Of a stretch of DNA of 64,000 bases, positions 48,897 to 57,170 are shown piece by piece (the first letter of the stretch is position 1; each line of letters starts with the position of its first letter). Location of the stretch: positions 47,600,591 to 47,664,590 of the forward strand of contig OZ022258.1 in assembly GCA_963978905.1 (NCBI GenBank), written 5' to 3'. Source of the DNA: Trichostrongylus colubriformis (Eukaryota; Nematoda; Chromadorea; Rhabditida; Trichostrongylidae). The translations under genes were made by a program, and so were the position numbers. The notes under the pieces were generated by a model that was not told the DNA's origin, ran no database searches, and worked only from the letters and a program-made list of their open reading frames with translations.

Positions 48897-51800
48897 CTGG
48901 AAATAAACAAATTTGAGCATAAACCTCAATATAAAGTCATAAATCAAAGCCAGTGGTAGAGGTAAGCAGGCCGAATATAAAAAATTTTTGAGTGAAAAAG
49001 TCGAGGTGCAGAAGGAAAACGGAGTCATACGGTCAAAACCGTGGAAATAACAACCATCTCCACAGATGATTCCGAAAGACAGCGAGCCACGCTAAAGATC
49101 CCTTTAGGGGGGGGGGGTGGGGCAAATTATGGAATAATCATGGCCTACGAAAATTCATGTGACATGTAGCTTGTCAACGAAGAATGGAATAAAATGGTCA
49201 AAATCCGAAAGGAGAAGCTTGAACCTTCCTTCGCTTTCGCTCCTTCTTCGTCACTAGCGGTTGGGTTCCATGCAGACGGGGGAGGAGGCTAATTCAGGAA
49301 GCGACGGAAGCTGCTCCACCCAAGGAACAACTTGGAATATTGATTTGATGTGTTGCAGGTGCAAGACGCGCTTTTTCAATAAGAATTGACAGATCATCAG
49401 ATTCATCTTTCCTAAATTGTAGTATTCGTTCACGAAGATTGTATCTTCCCGATTCTCTCTTTCTCCTTACCCCTTGCGGTGCTTCCGAAAAAGTAGCTCC
49501 ACTTCCTTACCGAGAATTTCACCATGCACCATCCTCTGAGACCCAGGTCTCAGGTTGGGTGACTCATTTTAGCGTTCTCATGACCCACATTACCCTTAAC
49601 ACTGACTTCAAGAGCACTGGAAGCACCTCAGCATTGAGCGAATCAGCCACAATGCTAGCGATAGCTGTTGGAAGGCCCATAAACGACGTGCCGGTATCGG
49701 AGATAACCTCCCAGCCCAGTTTAAATACTGCATATCCTGCACTGAATCCTTTCATCTGAAGCGAATCAATCATCAGTACAATTAGACAAGTCACTGCAAC
49801 GAATAGAACTCGGAGACTCACTCGAAACTGCCAGTACGTGGCCTTTGTGAGAGTTTCGTACGCAATCACACTACCGCAGTTTTCCGTGTCAATGGCACCG
49901 TAAGTGTAAACGCCTCCATAGTTGACCGTTGCATTTTCTAAGGATTTTGAGTTTCGTCTAGCTCGATTAGCAAGAACTGTCAACGAATCGTCAAAAGAGA
50001 AAAAAAGAGAAATCTTAATGGTTCGTTTCCTTCATAACTTCAAACGAACTCTTGTCTTCCTCAAGCCAGGAGGCTCCTCAGTGAAGTGGGGTTTACGAAA
50101 AAATAAGTCGTTCAAAGAATATGATGCGATTGGAATAGAGAGATGGAAGAGAAAGGGAAACGAATAAGAGGACATTCACAGGGTGAAAGATTCGAAGACA
50201 AAAAGCAAGCTTAGGAATCTTCGCTTTACCACTCAGGCGCTCCATGTAGACGGTGAATATTGGATCCACTAACTTCAAATCAATGGCTCGTTGGAAAGGT
50301 GAAGTAACGTTTTTCACCGATAAGCTTTGGAATGCTAGGCCGAGAATGCCATCGGTTGGTTGCTGAATAAGTGATATACAGTAAGTGAGACTGCTTGCTA
50401 CTCATAGATTGTAGGCAAATTTTTGCAACATCTTTCAATGCTTTTTATTTTTTAAAATCTATATTTCTACCACAAAGTGATAAACATGTATTATCTGTAG
50501 GTCTTTTTCTGAATTACGTTTGTGCAGGTTTCACTATTCAAAGGTTACATAGCGAAGGATCCACACTGTTAAGTCTAGCCGTTTCTTTCCATTTTTCTTT
50601 CTACAAAAATTCCTTCGGAGATGCACAACATAAATATGCAGTAGCGCCCAAAAGTATTCGGCCAAACACTTTTTTGTCATAACTTTGCTTCTACTTGACC
50701 AAATTTGACAAAATTTCATCAACATTTCCTTCTACTTGAGTGCCGCTTCACTCTTTTCATGGTTTTTTACAAGAATTTACTACAAGTCCACCGAAAAAAA
50801 GAAAAAGGCTTGGTCAAGAAAAACGGCTCTCTTTACAAAAACAAAACAAGCAAGCCTCAGAGAACATCAATATTTTGTAGAAAGACCACGACTTTTGATG
50901 ACAGCGGCACAGCGGACGGCATAGGGATGGCACTCCAAAAACAAAAAAATTGCATTTAACCACGTAACTTATACCATTGAGTGCCAAAATAATAGTATAT
51001 CTAGTATGCAGTGTCTCCAAGTACAACATACTGAAATTTCTCCTAGATCGGTCCAGTCGCAAAAAAAGTTACAAGTGAACCCAGGTAAGAAACCATTCGG
51101 CCGAATATTTTTGAGCGCTACTGTGATGGGCATATAAGCACAACACCACAACGGATGCTCCTCAGTCTAGCAGTTCGCTCGTCGGATTAGGTGTGCTCTC
51201 TTCTTTGTGGTGCTTTCTTGCTTTCCAGTTGTAATCTTATGTTTCAGGACAGTGAGGTGGTGCTGTGGTGCTTTCTGTTGCAATCTGTGCTCATACTTGT
51301 GCGTTGGTGCTCTCTGTTTAGTATAGTTCGTGATCACATTGGTGCTTGAAGGAATCGTCTACGGAAAATGAGTTTTTGTGTTACCCATGTATTTATGTTG
51401 TATTTGCCTAATGTTGGCCTCATGCAAAATTTCACGCGAAAAAATGTGAACCTGGCTGAGATACAGCACCACAAAAGGCGGTCCCAGTGGGCGGGGCCTC
51501 CGTGTAAAAGCCTCGTACCGCGTCCGCCGTGGTCGGAGATGCATTGTAAGAACAGAAGGTTACGTAAACAGTCCTACTCTTTCCCTTCCTCTGCTTTCAG
51601 CTGAGCTATAGAACTGGAAAAAAGAAGAGAAGATGGCGTGATGAAAAAAAAGCTTTTCGATATTAATATACATCACTCGCTTTGCATCGAACCCATTTTG
51701 CACGTTATCGACATGAATCGCGCGCAGTAGTGTGCGCCAGCCAACTGGTTTAGGTCATCATTGGGAGTCTGGATAGTTTGGAGATCGATAGTTTTGTATT

Positions 51801-54800
51801 CGAATGCATCAATTGGAAAAAATTTGTTCACTTGCTGAGCATCTAATTCCTACACATTGATGGTAGATCCATATCCCGCTTATCAATGTTTATCGTTTTC
51901 GTAAACATGCTTCACTATTTGGAATTTTGTGTAGTCTAGCGGTCGATACCCAGTGGTGCTGCCAGTACCGCATTAGAAAATGATTCCCAGAGAAACGCTT
52001 GCTTTGCTATCACAAATATAGGTGTATCATGACTATCAGTGTAGTTCGCAGTATCAAGGGAAATGCACCATTTTTTGGAACGCCATGCAGTTCAGCGGTC
52101 GATACATCGGCGAGTGATATCAGAACATAAAATGTGTTCACCCAATGACACCGAGACTCAGACGCTTTTGCTAGAGCGATCATATAGTAGTAGTAAACGG
52201 TGTGAAGGATTTTATCCCATCTAATTCCTAACGGTTCCTTATCAGCCACTGTGAGCCGATTTCGAATCACTGAGGCCCTTTTACCCAACAATACCATTGA
52301 GGTCCCCGTACCCTACAATACCTGCGAATGTGAACATTCCGCTGTTAGGCGCAAAAGCGAACCGGCCTTGGTGACATTTCCCTTCTCGCGCTCCTTATCG
52401 AATCTTATCAGCCATTATCAATTTTGAACACCCACCATAGATGTGCCCGTCCATCCTGCCAAACAGCTATGAGTGTCGGCGCTCTTGGATCAACACGAAA
52501 GGCGAAACGAATTTGACGACATTTGCCTTCACATGCTCCTCATCAAATCTTATCAGCCGTTATCAAGGTGGATCACCCGCCATCAATGTCCCTGTCCCAC
52601 TCCACAAAACACTATGTGAGTATGAACGCTCTGGGATCAACCCGAAAGGTAAAATGGATTGGACGGCTCTGGCCTTTTTACGCTCATTATCGAATCTTAT
52701 CAACCGTTATCAATGTGGATCACCCACCACCAATGTCCCCGTCCCACTACGCAAAACACCTGTGAGTATGAACGCTCCGCGACCTGTGCGAAAAGCGGAA
52801 CGGATTTGACTACTCTAGCCTTTTTACGCTCCTTATCGAATCTTATCAGCCGTTATCAATGCGAGTCACCCACCATTAATGTCCCTGGCCCCTCCTGCTA
52901 AACACTTATGAGTGCCAGCGCTCTTGCATAAACGCGAAAGGCGAAACGGATCTGGCGACATTTGTCTTCCGAGGCTCCTTATCAGCCCTTATCAGTTGCA
53001 ATCACTTTCGGTCCACCACCATTAGTGTCCCCTTGCCACCCCTCACATCACTTGTAAAATTCATGGTCCCAGCTTTACTGCGAGGTGAGATATGAATTTC
53101 GTGACAGACGGACAGACACACACACACACACACAGACAGACAGACATACTAAGCGAATTGTATATAGTAGGATGCTGTATTTGTATTAGTATTATTTTAG
53201 GTCTAGTTATTTTGATGTTAGTTTAATTACCCAAGTTTGAGGCCTGACAATAAAGTTCCCGCGTGGCAAAGTGTTCTATCACACTTCACCCCAAAATTTT
53301 GTGCTTATTTTTTGGAAAATAATTCTGTGAGAAATTTGAAAGGATAATGTTTCCCCTTCTGCGGGTTGCGTCGGGTATTCTAGTCCCATTTAGAATCGTG
53401 ACGACTTGTGTGGGCCATCCGATGTCCAAGTCAGTGCTTTTATCCTCCCAGGTGCCAAAGGTGTGTGGTGCCAATTCACTCATTCCGGAGGGATGGAAGG
53501 CTAGGTTGGCCTGGGCGGTCGTTGATGCGCGATTTGATATCCCACCATGAGAGAGGGGTGCGCGCCATCCGTGACTACACCAAATCTGCCTCGAATTTTA
53601 TTATTCACATATTTGTATTGATACATCGGAGTGTATCTAATACTTGAAAAAATAGAAATGTTAGTTTTCGAAGTGAGAATAAATACAGTGGTGGGGTAGT
53701 TAGAGCCGAATATCAAAACATCATTGATTACGAAAGCATAAAAGGGTTCACTAGAACGAAAGTGAAGGAAAAACGGAAAGGAACGATCGAAAAACCAAGA
53801 ACTGAGACCCCATTCCACTGTTTACTTCGAAAGGAGATAGGCTTCGTTAACGAAAGGGGCGGGCCATGTTGAGACAAGTGGCAGCCTCTAGAAATACGGC
53901 TTTTCCAAGGCCCGGGGGGCTCTTTTTGTCGCAGAAATCGTGGGATACAGTCTTTCTAAACCAGTAGCCTTCATTTGGATGACTCACTTCAGGTGTTCTC
54001 TTCACTCGCATTGCCCTTACAACTGTTTTCAAAATAAAAAATATATTTGAGGCTGGCTAATCGTAGTTCCGACTTCTATGACCTCTTCATTCGCACTGGA
54101 ATCCAGGCGACACTTGTGTGGAAGGAATGTTCAAAGTTCTTCTCAAAAAATCGTCATATTGCAGGCGTGAAGATCGAAATAATCAGGTTATACTGTTGAG
54201 TTGTACTGTGTGCTCTCTGCATAAATTCCAACCATGAAAGTTTCTGGAAGCTTCCAAAAAGTTTGCCTCCATAGTGTAGCAAAAACTGTCCTATAACGTT
54301 ATATTAAGGAAAGTTCTGGCCGGTTCTGCTGCTATGGTGCTGGTTCACAAGATAAATCCATTTCAAGGCGCGTCAACATAGACCAACTTACTTAATGTGC
54401 TCTTTAGATAGAGGCTTTCTGAATATGTAGTTTTCCTACAATTGCATAAAATATTTAAGGGTGAAATCTGAAAGTATTGAACTCCCCATTAAAGATGTAG
54501 TTAGCCACTTCGGATGGCTCCGATCTGCTAAATATCAAAAATGGGTGCTGCGCGACCCTTAAGAGCACCCATGCACGACAACATTTTTCACAGATCGTCT
54601 CCAAATATCGAACGAGTTGCTCTTTGCCAGTACTCTTCAAAAGAAGCGCTAACTAAACCAAACTTTTCTGAACATCTCAATAGCTCCTTAAACAGCGACG
54701 TGGTTACGAAGCATGACGATTCGGTGTCGACATTTCCCGATTTTGCACAATTTAAATCATCAGACTTGAATCAAAGTAGAGAGTGAAAACGGGACCCTGT

Positions 54801-56887
54801 TGGCAAAAGTACGAGGCATCCAATGGTGGTTATTCCGCGGAAAAAAATGCAGCCTGAGCCGAGCTATGATCTCACGAAGGTCAAGCTGTGAGAGCCGGCC
54901 AAAACTTTCCTTACGGCCTAATATTTAGAGATACTGTGCAGAAATTGCAACATCATAACTATCCGCCCAAGGATATTACACCGATCTCGCAAGCCTATTT
55001 CAACCTCATTGCCCTGTAGATCTAATACCAATGATCATTGCCAGTATCGTTTATAAAAACTTACCTCAGCGAAGCAATCTGCGATCTGTACAGCTTGGCC
55101 CAGCATAGAACCAGGAACAATCAGCCGATTGTTTTCACCTTCAGCACCGAAACGCACTGTGTCATTACCGAAAAACCCTTTCGCGGAACCGGTACCGTAC
55201 TGAATGGTTGATCTATTGGTTGATTATTGACATCAGAAGTATGTCAGAAGTTGAAATCAGACATCAGAAGAAAGTAAAATATAAAACTTAAACAGAAGTA
55301 GTTCTGCTTTCTGTCGAATGTTGCTACCTATCAACAATCAGAACTCACATTAATTTCAAATTCGGTCTTGTTTTTAAGTTCCACGTAAGTACTAGATTTA
55401 TACGAGTCAAAATAGTTTTTTCCTTTACACGGATTTTCGGTCCACATCTCCTCTGTTTTGACACCTTCGCAACATCTCTCATTTGGACACATCACTTTGC
55501 AAACCACTGAAATTCCTATTTTTTCTTCCGCCTTTAATTTCATATACCTACTTCATATACCTTTTATATACAAATACGCTGCTAAATGATTAATATATGT
55601 AGTAAGGAAGGTGTTGTTTGCATTCAGAATTGCGTTTACGGGAGGACCACTTATGAAAAACCCGCGACTACCTACACGTTATCGGAAGGAATAACAGAAA
55701 GCCGGTTAATCAGCCGGCGCTCAGACAACGTGCCAAGCAAACCAGTGCATCTGGAATGGTAGACAAGATCGAGTGTTGCGTCAAGTAATTTTTTTGAAAA
55801 TCACGACCTCCATCCGAACCGTCCCCCATCTTTCTCATAATTGGTCCTCTAAAATAAAGCTCGTCAGCGATGACTGTAAAGATTTTTGAAGGTTTGAATT
55901 TTTTGTCAGCTGCTGATTTACGCCCCAGCGAGCGAATGAGTTGCTACAAGAGTGCTGAGTTATGGGCAAAAGCACCTCTGCTGAAAAAGCATCCCAGCGG
56001 CCCGAAAAAGACATAGCGGACAATGAGGATTTTGTTCCTTCTCCAGTTTCCCGTCATCTATTATGATCCTTCGTTGAAAAAAAACTAATTGCGGCCTCCC
56101 TTTGGAATTACTTTGACTAAGTTTCACTTTAAGCTTTGTTACCGATACTGCATACATCGATGCCACTAGCCACTGAACTAACCGCCCCTGCACTCTCAAC
56201 CCTGCTGCCTTGACCTTGCCTGATAGGGGAAGAATTTGCACTCCAATCCATTACTGAATGTTGATAATGAGTACAGTCATGATGTCGCTCAAATTTCAAC
56301 GAAATAAGATTATTTTTCGATTTCCATCATTGTGGAACTCACATCCTGCTGCACATTTAGGCTGATCGCAAGGCTCTCTTGGGCCATACAAGCATGCTCT
56401 GTCTGGTATCCACAAATCGGCACTGCTAGTATCCAATATTACCTGATATAAAAATTCTTTGTGGCGGCATAAGTCAACGACAAATGCAAATTTCGATTCC
56501 GGTCAAGAAAAGTATAGTACTAAATCGATCGTTAACCAACGGAAAATGGTTGTTCAGGTGTACCAATTGTGATGTCGCCAATATATTCATTGTCATAGTA
56601 GTCGTGAACCTTAAGCCGATTGTTTCATAGTCGAAAAAAATTTTTCATATTATTCATGAAAATAGCGCTGTGAGCGCACACGCCAGCAACACATCACTTA
56701 CTCGCTGTGAATGAACATCTTGTGATACACGCTCGAGTATGTCGTTCCTTTTCTTCGAATACTCCGCCCACGTGCCCTCTCTGATGGTTCGCATTCGAAC
56801 GCTTTCAATTTTCTTCAACGGTATCTTGAAAATGGCTCCCCCTAGGCTGTAGCCCACCAGTACCAACAAAACTAGTGCCAGGCGCAT
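48612..56887 (-). CDS. Secreted aspartic protease, ASP-1/pepsin-like, 9 exons, 436 aa
   Basis: Peptidase family A1 enzyme, by homology a gut or secreted protease. CDS on the minus strand: 56887-56702, 56609-56541, 56442-56343, 55506-55349, 55199-55065, 50362-50230, 49937-49822, 49755-49627, 48896-48612. All junction phases agree and no internal stop occurs. In order: signal peptide (1 to about 17), propeptide, mature N-terminus with IGTPEQPFS, first active site VILDTSSADLWIP (Asp89), a Cys-rich insert, flap YGTGSAKGFFG (Tyr172), DGILGLAF, GGVYTYGAID, second active site ISDTGTS (Asp319), and the C-terminal GPQWILGDPFIRQFCNIYDVG. Length fits the nematode ASP-1-like family. Odd: the first motif has Ser in place of the nearly invariant Gly. 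Intron 5 is 4.7 kb and filled with repeats. A degraded paralogous exon lies upstream at 61.2-61.4 kb on the same strand. Activity is uncertain. Confidence 0.9.
49627..49755 (-). CDS. Protease exon 8 (second active site)
   Basis: 43 codons: MKGFSAGYAVFKLGWEVISD, then TGTSFMGLPTAIASIVADSLNAE. ISDTGTS is intact with Asp319. Acceptor CTTCAG, donor GTGCTT. Confidence 0.92.
49822..49937 (-). CDS. Protease exon 7
   Basis: Completes a split Glu codon, then NATVNYGGVYTYGAIDTENC and ...TKATYWQFR before GTGAGT. GGVYTYGAID and YWQF are family landmarks. NAT is a possible N-glycosylation site. Confidence 0.9.
50230..50362 (-). CDS. Protease exon 6
   Basis: Begins QPTDGILGLAFQSLSVKNVT, continues to DPIFTVYMERLS and ends in phase 1 before GTAAAG. 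DGILGLAF and PIFTVYM are family signatures. It is separated from exon 5 by a 4.7 kb repeat-filled intron. Confidence 0.9.
50639..51123 (-). mobile_element. Tc1/mariner-type MITE, copy 2 (485 bp)
   Basis: Same family as 6249-6754, in opposite orientation and somewhat diverged. Ends read CAGTAGCGCCCAAAAGTATT and AATATTTTTGAGCGCTACTG. The TA duplication is not intact here. It lies in protease intron 5. Confidence 0.82.
51346..51585 (+). repeat. Foldback family, single arm, in protease intron 5
   Basis: Begins TTGAAGGAATCGTCTACGGA, the same edge as the arm at 7063. It carries CCCATGTATTTATGTTGTAT, GGGCGGGGCCTCC and CAGTCCTACTC. No right arm. Confidence 0.75.
52315..53045 (+). repeat. Tandem repeat, 146 bp unit, about 5 copies
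   Basis: Equivalent points lie at 52326, 52471, 52618, 52764 and 52910, a spacing of 145-147. Each unit carries GCGAAA/GGCGAAACG, CTTATCGAATCTTATCAGCC, GTTATCAATG, a CACCCACCA block and AATGTCCC. Units differ by roughly 10-25%. Three-frame ORFs over this block follow the period and are not genes. Located in protease intron 5. Confidence 0.85.
53103..53148 (+). repeat. Microsatellite (AC)n with (AGAC)n flanks
   Basis: ACAGACGGACAGACACAC leads into a pure AC run of about 20 bases, then AGACAGACAGAC. It directly follows the 146 bp satellite. Confidence 0.9.
53220..53241 (+). other. SL1 spliced-leader sequence embedded in genomic DNA
   Basis: 21 of 22 bases match the universal nematode SL1 leader: TTTAATTACCCAAGTTTGAG is exact and only the first base differs (A for G). 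It is followed by GCCTGAC, not by the GT donor of an SL RNA gene, and no Sm-site-like sequence was found after it. It therefore looks like the 5' end of a trans-spliced transcript copied back into DNA, not a leader gene. Confidence 0.75.
53362..53590 (+). repeat. Dispersed repeat R, copy 4, in protease intron 5
   Basis: CTAGTCCCATTTAGAATCGT, CATCCGATGTCCAAGTCAGT, TTATCCTCCCAGGTGCC, GCCAATTCACTCATTCC and CCCACCATGAGAGAGGGGTG align with copies 2 and 3. It starts about 120 bases after the SL1-like sequence. Confidence 0.65.
54297..54921 (+). mobile_element. Decayed mariner element, copy B (about 620 bp)
   Basis: Inner TIR TAAGGAAAGTTCTGGCCGG at 54305-54323 matches, with one change, the complement of 54895-54913. 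The right end continues to CCTAA followed by TA. The interior aligns in patches with copy A, including GATAAAT, GCGCGTCAACAT, GGGTGC.GCG, GCGCTAACTAA and AGCCTGAGCCGAG. A frame reading AKYQKWVL resembles the mariner KWVPHEL region. It lies in protease intron 5. Confidence 0.7.
55065..55199 (-). CDS. Protease exon 5 (flap)
   Basis: 45 codons beginning YGTGSAKGFFGNDTVRFGAE and ending QAVQIADCFAE. The flap Tyr and GTGS are intact. Acceptor ATTCAG, donor GTAAGT. The exon is too short and too late in its frame to show as a long ORF. Confidence 0.9.
55349..55506 (-). CDS. Protease exon 4
   Basis: After the split Leu codon: VCKVMCPNERCCEGVKTEEM, then CKGKNYFDSYKSSTYVEL and NKTEFEIN. This is the Cys-rich insert followed by the F-D-S-SSTY segment before the flap. 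Acceptor TTTCAG, donor GTGAGT. Confidence 0.88.
56131..56187 (-). repeat. Box-A-like SINE fragment in protease intron 3
   Basis: On the minus strand GGCGGTTAGTTCAGTGGCTA, then GTGGCATCGATGTATGCAG, resembles the D arm of a tRNA. No box B was found at the right distance. Confidence 0.3.
56343..56442 (-). CDS. Protease exon 3 (first active site)
   Basis: Reads VILDTSSADLWIPDRACLYG, then PREPCDQPKCAAG and one base of a split codon, before GTGAGT. DTSS replaces the family's DTGS at catalytic Asp89. The codon is AGC; GGC would be Gly, so one G to A change explains it. Acceptor ATATCAG is good. Confidence 0.88.
56541..56609 (-). CDS. Protease exon 2
   Basis: 23 codons, VHDYYDNEYIGDITIGTPEQ then PFS: the start of the mature enzyme and first beta-hairpin. 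The acceptor (GGCTTAAG) lacks the usual T-rich TTTCAG and the donor is GTTGGT, so both ends are weaker than those of the other exons; frame continuity on both sides supports them. Confidence 0.82.
56702..56887 (-). CDS. Protease exon 1 (signal peptide and propeptide)
   Basis: 62 codons starting MRLALVLLVLVGYSLGG, a clear signal peptide, then the A1 propeptide pattern FKIPLKKIESVRMRTIREG. Ends at CGA before GTAAGT. This start is favoured because a TTTCAG acceptor sits four bases upstream of the ATG. Confidence 0.9.
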
Positions 56888-56891
56888 TTGG

Positions 56892-56897
56892 CTGAAA
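56892..56897 (-). promoter_or_regulatory. Probable SL trans-splice acceptor of the protease gene
   Basis: On the minus strand TTTCAG ends at 56892, followed by CCAA and then the ATG at 56887, with a T-rich lead-in. No upstream coding exon is visible, so this acceptor most likely receives a spliced leader, as is common in nematodes. A cis-spliced 5' UTR exon is the alternative. Confidence 0.6.
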
Positions 56898-57002
56898 TAA
56901 AATGCATAAGGTAACAGCTAAACAGAGAGGTGAAGGTAAATGAAATGAAAATGAAAATGAAATGATGGCATAATAAAAATTAAAACTAAGGTAAAATAAT
57001 AA

Positions 57003-57170
57003 TGATAAAAAAACTTTGCTCTATTCTGGATGTACCGTGTATCATAAAAACATCTTAATCCCCACTGCGTGTGTCTTTTGCAGTGCTTTCCTTGGCAGGG
57101 TCAGTCATGAGCGCGAGCTCGCAATGGCTCACTCTACTCGTTCGCTGCTTGCCCACTGCTTATAATTATA
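57003..57170 (-). promoter_or_regulatory. Candidate upstream regulatory region of the protease
   Basis: About 115 bases upstream of the protease start codon is TGATAA (57003-57008 as read on plus), the site preferred by nematode intestinal GATA factors. At 57161-57170 is a palindromic TATAATTATA that could act as a TATA element with a long outron. Both are short motifs and may be chance. Gut expression would fit the protease family. Confidence 0.25.

Noticed and set aside
52441..52901. Open frames of 80-122 codons in all three plus frames
   Set aside because: They follow the 146 bp tandem repeat and have no domain.
53220..53330. SL RNA gene
   Set aside because: No GT donor after the leader and no Sm-binding motif or terminal hairpin as expected for an SL RNA.
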